Below, piece after piece: positions 1 through 6,685 of a DNA stretch of 10,836 nt. Under the pieces are notes generated by a model, which worked only from the letters and a program-made list of their open reading frames with translations, did not search any database and was not told the origin of the DNA. This DNA comes from Lishizhenia sp. GTDB taxonomy: Bacteria; Bacteroidota; Bacteroidia; Flavobacteriales_D; Crocinitomicaceae. The first letter of the stretch is position 1. The number at the start of each line of letters is the position of its first letter. The stretch is taken from NCBI GenBank assembly GCA_007117055.1, contig SKHH01000108.1, positions 1-10,836 of the forward strand. The letters run 5' to 3'. Both the position numbers and the translations under genes were made by a program.

Positions 1-87
1 ATCCATTGCAGATCCACCGATTCTACCAATTCCTAATCCTGCACCTAGTACAGCGATTCCAGCTCCTACAGCAGCTAATCCAGTCAT
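1..87 (-). CDS. atpE: F0F1 ATP synthase subunit c (partial, N-terminal 29 residues)
   Basis: Reading the minus strand from the ATG at 87-85 gives 29 residues beginning MTGLAAVGAG and running off the window. The small hydrophobic, Gly/Ala-rich helix with GAGLGIGRIGG is the first transmembrane helix of the c subunit, which forms the rotating membrane ring of ATP synthase. The second helix, which carries the ion-binding acidic residue, lies outside the window, so H+ or Na+ specificity cannot be judged. It lies 34 nt after the atpB stop on the same strand, the usual a-then-c order, so both are co-transcribed. The leader is A-rich with no clear Shine-Dalgarno, as is normal in Bacteroidota. Confidence 0.95.
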   Translation of the reverse strand, partial: MTGLAAVGAGIAVLGAGLGIGRIGGSAMD

Positions 88-121
88 AACTATTTGTTTT
101 TATTTAAAGATTACAATTTAA

Positions 122-1210
122 CTAATGATGCTCTGCAACAGCTGCTCCAATAAACAGCGCTGATAACATCGTAAAAATAAACGCTTGTAAGAATGCCACT
201 AACAATTCCAATACTGAAATAAACAGTGCCATTGGAACTGAAAGCCCTCCCCATGCAACGCTTTCAAACGTAAATATTATTCCAATCAATGAAAGGATAA
301 TAATGTGCCCCGCCGTAATGTTCGCAAACAAACGAATCATCAAGGCAAAAGGCTTTGTGAAAATACCAATCAACTCCACAGGAATCATAATTGGTAATAA
401 TGCTTTTGGAACACCAGGTGTAGCAAATATATGTCCCCAATAGTGCTTATTTCCAGAGAAAACAGTAAACAATAAAGTAATAGTCGCTAATACTAACGTG
501 AAACTGATATTTCCAGTTAAGTTAGCTCCACCTGGGAAAATTGGAATTAATCCAAGTAAGTTGTTAATCCAAATAAAGAAAAATGCAGTAAGCAAATATG
601 GAATATAACGCTCGTGTTTACCATCTGGAATATTGGCTTTAGCAATGTCGTCTCTAATAAATATCACAAACGGCTCAATGTATCTTGCTAATCCTTTTGG
701 AACACCAGCGCCGTTTTTCTTATAAGTATTAACCGCCGATTTCATCAAAATGAACAATAAAATAGCAGATAAAAATAAAGTCAGCACATTTTTTGTGATA
801 GAAAAATCAAGCGGTTTTTCATTTACAGCGTGACCGTGATCAAAAGTTAACTCACCGTTCGCATCTAGTTTGTAAATCTTTTCATGGTGCATACCATAAC
901 CTATTTCTGTATTTGCGAAATAAAAATCTTCTACACCTTGATTGTCAAATGTACGGTAGTCTGCGTGGTAAATTTCATTAGAAGAAAACACTTTTATTCC
1001 GCCATCAATAAGAATAATTGGCAATGGAATTACAACTGCACCATCTCCATGATCTGGCCCCATAATGTGCCATTCATGAGCATCTTTAATGTGATGCATG
1101 ATCATTTCTTGAACATCTACTTTTTCTCCCGAGGAGCCTGAAATTGCAGGAAGAGACAACAAAACAGCGAAAGCTGATACTAATAATGTGAAAAGTTTAT
1201 TCTGCACCAT
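122..1210 (-). CDS. atpB: F0F1 ATP synthase subunit a, with long exported N-terminal region
   Basis: This is the 362-residue stator subunit of the membrane F0 sector, which forms the two proton half-channels against the c ring. The C-terminal half has the family signature IRLFANITAGH with the essential arginine (R293) and the later LQAFIFTMLSALF with Q342. H302 and E335 occupy the positions of E. coli E219 and H245, so the pair is swapped as in mitochondrial subunit a. Residues 1-25 look like a cleavable signal peptide (LLVSAFAVLLSLPAISG). They are followed by about 110 polar, His-rich residues before the first core helix (about 138-160); E. coli subunit a has no such domain. The start is placed at the ATG at 1210. 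A longer frame opens at 1291, but the promoter at 1252-1281 lies downstream of that codon, which excludes it. An ATG at 1237 remains possible, giving nine more residues. Confidence 0.96.
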   Translation of the reverse strand: MVQNKLFTLLVSAFAVLLSLPAISGSSGEKVDVQEMIMHHIKDAHEWHIMGPDHGDGAVVIPLPIILIDGGIKVFSSNEIYHADYRTFDNQGVEDFYFANTEIGYGMHHEKIYKLDANGELTFDHGHAVNEKPLDFSITKNVLTLFLSAILLFILMKSAVNTYKKNGAGVPKGLARYIEPFVIFIRDDIAKANIPDGKHERYIPYLLTAFFFIWINNLLGLIPIFPGGANLTGNISFTLVLATITLLFTVFSGNKHYWGHIFATPGVPKALLPIMIPVELIGIFTKPFALMIRLFANITAGHIIILSLIGIIFTFESVAWGGLSVPMALFISVLELLVAFLQAFIFTMLSALFIGAAVAEHH

Positions 1211-1220
1211 TTTATTCTTG

Positions 1221-1236
1221 TGTTGAATGTACAACA
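1221..1236 (-). promoter_or_regulatory. Small hairpin in the atpB leader
   Basis: The inverted repeat TGTTG-(6 nt)-CAACA lies inside the roughly 35-nt atpB leader, between the predicted transcription start and the ATG at 1210. On the minus strand it abuts and partly covers the alternative ATG at 1237, which would disfavour that start. The stem has only five base pairs, so a regulatory role is speculative. Confidence 0.2.
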
Positions 1237-1251
1237 TGTAAAAATTGGGTG

Positions 1252-1281
1252 CAAAGGTATACAATCTTTTATTAACCCCAA
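1252..1281 (-). promoter_or_regulatory. Bacteroidota-type promoter of the atp operon
   Basis: On the minus strand the -33 element TTG (1281-1279) is followed after exactly 19 nt by TACCTTTG (1259-1252), a perfect match to the Bacteroidota housekeeping consensus TTG-N19-TAnnTTTG. Transcription should start near 1246, giving a leader of about 35 nt to the atpB ATG at 1210. The promoter lies between msrA and atpB, so atpB-atpE can be transcribed independently of msrA. Confidence 0.85.
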
Positions 1282-1317
1282 TAAAAAACAATTGAATTTC
1301 TTAAAATTGTATAAAAA

Positions 1318-1977
1318 TCAGTTTTTCGATTTTAATAGCTCTGGATATTTCTTTTGAAAAGCATGTAAACGTGGAATAGAAACACGACAAACATAAGGGT
1401 CTCGTGGGTTTTTCATTTCGTAATCTTGGTGATATTCTTCTGCTTTGTAAAATGCTTCAAATTTTGTCACTTCTGTAGTTATGCGTGAAAACACATTTTC
1501 TGCCAAGAGCTGATCGATATAATTTGCCGCCAATTTTTTTTCCTCATCGTTACGGTAAAATATTGCGCTGCGATAATGTCTTCCTCTGTCTGGTCCTTGT
1601 TGATTTACCGTTGTAGGGTCATGGGAAGCAAAAAACACTTCTAATAGTGTTGCGAAATCGATAATGGTGGAATCATAATGAATAGCAACAGTTTCTGCAT
1701 GATCTGTAATCCCCGCACTTACGGCTCTATAATTAGCATCTCCTGCTGTTCCGCCAGCATATCCAGAAATGACTTCATCTACTCCTTGTAAAGATTCAAA
1801 AATGGACTCGACGCACCAAAAACAGCCGCTTGCAAAATAAGCAACTGCGTTGGGCTGAGTTATAATCTCGTCATTTTCTTTCTCGACACTTGATTTAATT
1901 TGTGCTGAACATGCAGAAAAGAAGGCGATTCCGCTAAATATTATAACGACTGATTTATATATATTTGTAAACATCAT
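1318..1977 (-). CDS. msrA: Peptide-methionine (S)-S-oxide reductase, predicted lipoprotein
   Basis: The 219-residue product reduces the S-epimer of methionine sulfoxide in oxidised proteins. The catalytic motif GCFWCVE is at 51-57 with the nucleophile C52. Further family blocks are SGYAGGTAGDANYRAVSAG (71-89), HAETVAIHYD (93-102), FFASHDPTTVNQQGPDRGRHYRSAIF (115-140) and EEYHQDY (180-186). C55 or C197 could be the resolving cysteine. Residues 1-22 form a hydrophobic signal ending FSAC, a lipobox-like site with lipidated C23, so the enzyme is probably anchored in the envelope and repairs exported proteins. No acidic cluster follows C23, so I see no surface-export signal of the kind described in this phylum. 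The start could be either of two adjacent ATGs (1977 or 1974). It diverges from the histidine kinase gene and ends 37 nt before the atp promoter. I find no good promoter match for it. Confidence 0.96.
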   Translation of the reverse strand: MMFTNIYKSVVIIFSGIAFFSACSAQIKSSVEKENDEIITQPNAVAYFASGCFWCVESIFESLQGVDEVISGYAGGTAGDANYRAVSAGITDHAETVAIHYDSTIIDFATLLEVFFASHDPTTVNQQGPDRGRHYRSAIFYRNDEEKKLAANYIDQLLAENVFSRITTEVTKFEAFYKAEEYHQDYEMKNPRDPYVCRVSIPRLHAFQKKYPELLKSKN

Positions 1978-2062
1978 GTAGCTTTATTACTTAAACAATC
2001 CAATAGTCAAATGGTTTAGGTTATATACGAACTATTAGAAAAGTAACTTATTTAAAAGAATA

Positions 2063-2090
2063 TTGAATTGGTTGAAAAATAATACATTTG
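2063..2090 (+). promoter_or_regulatory. Bacteroidota-type promoter of the histidine kinase gene
   Basis: TACATTTG at 2083-2090 matches TAnnTTTG, with a TTG at 2063-2065 upstream. The spacer is 17 nt, slightly shorter than the ideal 19. The expected transcription start is near 2095. The -7 element includes the TTG codon at 2088 that opens the reading frame, so that codon would not be transcribed and cannot be the start. Confidence 0.6.
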
Positions 2091-2099
2091 AGTACTATT

Positions 2100-4088
2100 A
2101 TGAATGGAATGAAAGCTATAAGTACCTTTTTTTTATTGATTTGTTTTGTAGGATGGGGACAAAATGGACCTTATCAATTTGATGTTTTAGAAAAAGAGAT
2201 CAAACAAAGTACTTATTTTGATTCTGCAAGTGTTTTTTCGAAAGGCAGAATTGCAATAGAAATTGCGAGAGAATCTAGAGATTGGGCCAGCGAGGCGCTG
2301 ATATATCAGTATTTTGGAAATTATAATTATTATTCAGGTCGACGAGATCTAGCCAACAATTATTATGATACGTCTATTTACCTAGCGGAAAAAGCTAATG
2401 ATGATGTATTGGCCTTAACGGGAGAGATAAGAAAGGCATATATTTTAACTAGTGATGACTTGTTTTTGGCCGAAAAAAGATTTACTGAATTACTAGAAAT
2501 CGCTGAAAAAAGAGGAGATAGGGAGAATAGTTTTGAAGCACACAATGGATTAGGAATATTGTATGAGGGAAGACAAAATCAACCGATGGCGCTACAATAT
2601 TATTTGGATGCGTTAAAAATAGCAGAAGAATTAAACGATGCTTATCGCAAAGGAATTGCTTATAATAATTTAGGATTATTGAAAGTAAGGAATAATCAAT
2701 ATAAGGAAGCTAAATTGGACTTCGAAAAAGGATTGATTTATGCAGACAGTAGCCAGGAAGTGAGATTGGCATTTAATCTTCATAATAATTTAGGTTTACT
2801 GTATTATTCTGAAGGTAGTGCTGAATCCATAAAACACTATAAAATCACCTTACAACAAGCTGAAAATTTAGGTTTTCCCTATGCATTATTAATAGCTCAT
2901 TTGAATTTGGCAAATTCGTATGGTTTGAATCAATCGCATAAAAAAGCGATTTATCATGCTCAACAAGCGGTTAATAACATGCTCAAGACGAATAATCTGT
3001 CTCATTTTTCTTTAGCCTGTTACGTAATGGCAGAAAGTTACTTGGAGTTAAACGAAGTAAATAATGCCCTACAAGCAGTAGAGGATGGAATATCAAATGC
3101 AGAACAAAATAATAATATTAATCACTTGGAACAAGGGTTTTTGCTTAAGTCTAAAATCAATGAATCCTTAGGGAATTATTCGGAAGCTTTACGATTGTAT
3201 AAAAAACACACTACATTGCGTGATAGTATAGAGCAGTTGAGTAACCGTGAACGTTATGATGAATTGCAGATTGCTTATGAGACAGAGAAAAAAGAAGCAG
3301 AGTTATTGGAGGAAAGAACCAAGTTAGACCTACTAAAAAAAGATAAAGACTTATTGGAAAAAGATAGTCGATTGAAAGAGTCTCGTTTGATGCTGAGTTT
3401 GATAGTCTTGGTTATTTTATTACTTAGTGTAGTGTTTCTTTTTTATCTACGAAATACTAGAATTAAGAAGTTACAACAGAAAAGATTTAGTCAAGAATTA
3501 ATAAAAAGCTTAGATGAAGAGAGAAGCAGAATATCTCGAGACCTTCACGATGATATTGGGCAGTCTTTGTCAGCAGTTAAGTCAAGAATAAATTTACTAA
3601 AGAAGGGACATGATGAGGATATGGATAACTTAGAGGAAAATTTAGGGCATGTATTGGAGCAGACAAGAAAGATTTCGCACGAACTTCATCCATCGTTTTT
3701 AGAAAAAATCGGATTGCGGAAATCCATTTCTACGCTACTTGAAAACATCGAAAAGAATACTAAAATCATCACGAGTCATGATTTATCTGAAGAAGCTGAT
3801 AACCTTTCTTTAGATGATCAAACACAGTTGTATCGTATTCTTCAAGAGTGCTTATCGAATACTATTCGTCACGCCAACGCAAAATCAATTAAAGTAAGTA
3901 TTTCCTGCGAAGGAGATAAAATGGTATTTATTTATAGGGATAACGGAAAAGGAATTTCTAAATCGGATGCTAATTTTTCGGAAGGTATAGGTATGATGAC
4001 CATTAAAGAACGAATTCATAAATTGAAAGGAAAATTTACGATAGGAAGTAATAAAGGTATTGGATTTCGATTAGCTGTAAAATTTTAA
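2100..4088 (+). CDS. TPR-repeat sensor histidine kinase (HisKA_3/NarL class)
   Basis: This 662-residue kinase would phosphorylate itself and a partner response regulator. A signal peptide (about 1-20, ending GWG before Q21) leads to an exported sensor region with about seven TPR helices pairs (roughly 65-375), including repeated LGLLY/LGILY-type units. A charged coiled coil (375-430) runs into one transmembrane helix (430-450). The cytoplasmic part has the H-box RISRDLHDDIGQS with phospho-acceptor H483, then HELHPSFLEKIGL (527-539). The HATPase has the N-box ECLSNTIRHA (N587), DNGKG (614-618) and GIGMMTIKERI (629-639). This DHp type normally pairs with LuxR-type regulators, none of which is in the window. 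Codons at 2100 or 2109 (beginning MKAISTFF) are plausible starts; the TTG at 2088 lies in the promoter. The signal it senses is unknown. Confidence 0.93.
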   Translation: MNGMKAISTFFLLICFVGWGQNGPYQFDVLEKEIKQSTYFDSASVFSKGRIAIEIARESRDWASEALIYQYFGNYNYYSGRRDLANNYYDTSIYLAEKANDDVLALTGEIRKAYILTSDDLFLAEKRFTELLEIAEKRGDRENSFEAHNGLGILYEGRQNQPMALQYYLDALKIAEELNDAYRKGIAYNNLGLLKVRNNQYKEAKLDFEKGLIYADSSQEVRLAFNLHNNLGLLYYSEGSAESIKHYKITLQQAENLGFPYALLIAHLNLANSYGLNQSHKKAIYHAQQAVNNMLKTNNLSHFSLACYVMAESYLELNEVNNALQAVEDGISNAEQNNNINHLEQGFLLKSKINESLGNYSEALRLYKKHTTLRDSIEQLSNRERYDELQIAYETEKKEAELLEERTKLDLLKKDKDLLEKDSRLKESRLMLSLIVLVILLLSVVFLFYLRNTRIKKLQQKRFSQELIKSLDEERSRISRDLHDDIGQSLSAVKSRINLLKKGHDEDMDNLEENLGHVLEQTRKISHELHPSFLEKIGLRKSISTLLENIEKNTKIITSHDLSEEADNLSLDDQTQLYRILQECLSNTIRHANAKSIKVSISCEGDKMVFIYRDNGKGISKSDANFSEGIGMMTIKERIHKLKGKFTIGSNKGIGFRLAVKF

Positions 4089-4101
4089 AACGCTGTAAAA
4101 A

Positions 4102-4135
4102 GTTAAAGGAGAAAACGGGCGTTTTCTCCTTTAAC
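4102..4135. terminator. Strong hairpin between convergent genes, probable bidirectional terminator
   Basis: Arms GTTAAAGGAGAAAACG (4102-4117) and CGTTTTCTCCTTTAAC (4120-4135) are perfect complements over 16 nt; in practice this is a 15-bp stem with a GGGC loop. It begins 13 nt after the stop of the kinase gene. On the minus strand it is followed by TTTTTACAG, a U-run suited to stopping transcripts arriving from the DUF5686 gene. On the plus strand the right arm itself carries a TTTT run but no U-tract follows, so termination there is less certain. Confidence 0.75.
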
Positions 4136-4273
4136 AACACTACTACTTATGAAACCTAACTACTAACTATATACTATTTAACTGAGTTTTTCCAGTTTTA
4201 TTATAACCTGATATGAAAAATATGTTAAAAGAATAAATGGGGTGTTTTGCTTGAACAAAAAGCTTAGATAGTG

Positions 4274-6685
4274 CTAAAAATTAAATTTCAACGATAGCTT
4301 GTAAACGAAATTGTCACTCATGTCCTCAAATGCGTATGGTCCGTAACGATGGAATACTCCAATACCAAAACCATTGAATCCAAATTTGAGTAAATTATCT
4401 ATGATGACACCTGTCTCAAAATAACCTTGGTCGTGAACCTTAAAGTCCGAATTAAAATGCGCTGAACGATTATCCATTTGACCAAACCCTGCTGCATTAT
4501 GCAGTGAAATGAGTGGCTCTGTCCAAGAGGTATTGTTTTTTAATGGAAGAAAGGTAAGACGTGAGAACAATGCAGTTTGTCGCTCACTAAAGAACTCTGC
4601 AGGCGCCATTGTTTCGAAGGTGTTTGGTACGGTTAAGTTCCAATTTTTTCCTGTTCCAAAGGGCATTTGTTGAAGCGTAAGGGGCACATTTCCTATTGTC
4701 ATACCACTAGAGGACAATAAGCTGAGTCGACCAAAACCGCGAATCGTAAAATTTTGTTCTAACGTTAAGTTAAGTCGATAGTAATCATAGGCACTTTCGA
4801 AAATCGAACTCATCCCTCTTACACCTTTAAAAGTGAGTTTTGGAAATTTGCTGCGTCCCATAGAAACCCTTTCTTCACCTAAAAGCATAATTTTTTCACG
4901 GATGTTCCAAGTGATAATAGCACCTGTTTCTGCTATATCAAAAGCATCAAAGGTTGGGTTTGTTCCTTCAAATAATGGAACATAAGCATATTCGTCAAAA
5001 AACTCCACTCTTCTGTAGTTTCCAAAAAGATTAAGTTTAAAGTTTGGGGTTACATATCCGCCAATACCTATAGCAGCCTTTCGCTGTCGGTCCATTTGGT
5101 TGATGAAAAAGTTGCGATACAGCGCTCCAGTTGTGAGGTCAAATTCATCATTGTTATAGTCAATTCCTCCTCGTTCAAATACATCGTCTTGATAAAGGAA
5201 TTGTAATTTAATTCTTCTTGCTTGATGCAGTGTAAAGTCCAAATTTCCACCCCATTTCCAGGATTCATCTCGAAATCCGTATGCAAAATAACCGCCCAGT
5301 CCAATGTGCTTGCTGAATCGTCGGTTCGTTTCAATTCCAATTCCAACTCTATATCCTTCTTGTTGGTTAAAGTCTATAATTCGTTGAACAGGCAAACTTA
5401 TTTTCTTAATTGGAATTTTTCCAGTAGAAGCAATAGATATTGCTTCAATGAGCTTGTCAAAATTTTGTTCTTTCCCGATGCTGTCTACTACTTGATAAGT
5501 GCGGAGTTCTTTTTCTGTTGAAGCTGTCCCTCTTGCTTTTCGAAGTCCAGTGGTATCGTTGAGTGCGTCTTCCTTCACTTCCATCTTAATGGGATTGAAC
5601 CTTGACTTTCCTGTATCAATATCAAACACTACGTTATTGATGTATAAATTTGCTTTTCCTATTGCATGATGATTATTGATAAAAACACCTGGTAATTCTA
5701 TCTCCGTACTCAATTTATGAGGAAACCATTTTGTGTTGTTGGTAAATTTATATTCTTGGACAATTCGAATATTAAAATTAGGAGAAGCCTCATACGGTTC
5801 TGCGATGACTCTTTCAATTGCCCATCCATTGGTGTGTATATAAAGGTACCCTTTCATTCCTTCAAAGTTTTTCCCTTTTTTAGGTCTAAAGCTTATCGTG
5901 AAAGTAGTGTCATTTGTTTCGTGAAAAAGTGTGTCTTCTAAAATAAATAAATACCGATTTAGTCCACCTGGTGCGATCGGATTGATGTAATCTTTATCGT
6001 TGATGCTAAAAATATTATCGTAAAAAGAAAAAGACTGAAACTGATTTACCAAGGTTGAAAATAATGGGTTGTTAACACCCGAAACCTTATAGGATGTTAC
6101 TTCTTCTTTATCATAATTTGGTGGAGAAAAAGTACGTGTAGATGCTGTTTCTGATAAGAAGAAATACTGTTCATCTAACAATTCAAGTAAACGCAATTTA
6201 GAGGTATCTGTAATGGTGTCTCTTAGTATTTCGGTTTCTGCTTCAGCGGTCATTAAAAACTTTGAAAAGGCATCGTATTTGAAAGAGTTGTTACGCAAAG
6301 GGTCATTGTTTTTTCTTTGATTCATTGCATTTCGCATGATTCGATGCGCTGGATTTTCACCGGGGCGAATTACGACTTCATCAAATACTTGTGAGTCTGG
6401 AGTTAATAAGACAATGACTCCTTTTTTTTGTGTGAGCAGTTCCGCTCCAGAATAAGTGGTGTCTCGGTAGTCAAAAAAACGAAACACATAGGATTCATGC
6501 GCTTGTATTGTTGTAGCAATTTTCCCATCGATATCGGACATAACAACTTTCCCATCGGGATGAATCATTTTTACAAATGGTAAAGCCTCTTTAGTTTGCT
6601 GGTCTAAAACAGTTAAGTGAATGTCTTGTTGACTAAATAAAAAACTGGAAAATAGAACAAGACAAATGGCAAGAAGTCGCTGCAT
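4274..6685 (-). CDS. DUF5686 / carboxypeptidase-regulatory-like outer membrane protein
   Basis: The 803-residue product has a signal peptide (1-18, then QQ). Residues 21-95 form a carboxypeptidase-regulatory-like beta domain (HLTVLDQQTKEALPFVKM...SDIDGK). Next is the junction FDEVVIRPGENPAHRIMRNA (101-120); the NPAHRIMRNA block is typical of DUF5686. The C-terminal half, from about residue 430, consists of alternating amphipathic strands with many aromatic residues and ends in phenylalanine (LSLKFNF), as expected of an outer membrane beta-barrel. Unlike SusC/TonB-dependent proteins of similar opening it has no plug domain, and there is no SusD neighbour. Family function is not established; transport or envelope assembly are guesses. 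Its ATG overlaps the stop of the upstream immunophilin gene as TAATG, implying translational coupling. It is the last gene of the run, with the 4102-4135 hairpin downstream. Confidence 0.85.
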   Translation of the reverse strand: MQRLLAICLVLFSSFLFSQQDIHLTVLDQQTKEALPFVKMIHPDGKVVMSDIDGKIATTIQAHESYVFRFFDYRDTTYSGAELLTQKKGVIVLLTPDSQVFDEVVIRPGENPAHRIMRNAMNQRKNNDPLRNNSFKYDAFSKFLMTAEAETEILRDTITDTSKLRLLELLDEQYFFLSETASTRTFSPPNYDKEEVTSYKVSGVNNPLFSTLVNQFQSFSFYDNIFSINDKDYINPIAPGGLNRYLFILEDTLFHETNDTTFTISFRPKKGKNFEGMKGYLYIHTNGWAIERVIAEPYEASPNFNIRIVQEYKFTNNTKWFPHKLSTEIELPGVFINNHHAIGKANLYINNVVFDIDTGKSRFNPIKMEVKEDALNDTTGLRKARGTASTEKELRTYQVVDSIGKEQNFDKLIEAISIASTGKIPIKKISLPVQRIIDFNQQEGYRVGIGIETNRRFSKHIGLGGYFAYGFRDESWKWGGNLDFTLHQARRIKLQFLYQDDVFERGGIDYNNDEFDLTTGALYRNFFINQMDRQRKAAIGIGGYVTPNFKLNLFGNYRRVEFFDEYAYVPLFEGTNPTFDAFDIAETGAIITWNIREKIMLLGEERVSMGRSKFPKLTFKGVRGMSSIFESAYDYYRLNLTLEQNFTIRGFGRLSLLSSSGMTIGNVPLTLQQMPFGTGKNWNLTVPNTFETMAPAEFFSERQTALFSRLTFLPLKNNTSWTEPLISLHNAAGFGQMDNRSAHFNSDFKVHDQGYFETGVIIDNLLKFGFNGFGIGVFHRYGPYAFEDMSDNFVYKLSLKFNF

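Noticed and set aside
884..1141. 85-codon plus-strand frame inside atpB
   Set aside because: It is antisense to the well-supported atpB reading frame, with low-complexity composition, no family resemblance and no promoter.
1281..1301. msrA terminator CAATT-(11 nt)-AATTG followed by T-run
   Set aside because: The five-pair AT stem with a long loop overlaps the -33 region of the atp promoter; chance is likely.
2020..2050. Promoter for msrA (TACTTTTC-like -7 element on the minus strand)
   Set aside because: It mismatches TAnnTTTG at the last base and has no TTG at the proper upstream distance.
4180..4197. Second terminator AACTG-(8 nt)-CAGTT in the convergent spacer
   Set aside because: The stem has only five base pairs and an eight-nt loop in AT-rich sequence; the 4102-4135 hairpin is much stronger.
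5068..5941. Frames of 74-99 codons inside the DUF5686 gene, on both strands
   Set aside because: They lie entirely within a conserved, full-length gene in other frames and look like chance open frames.
4274..6685. SusC/TonB-dependent transporter
   Set aside because: The opening carboxypeptidase-regulatory-like domain is shared, but there is no plug domain, no TonB box and no SusD gene beside it, and the NPAHRIM block points to DUF5686.
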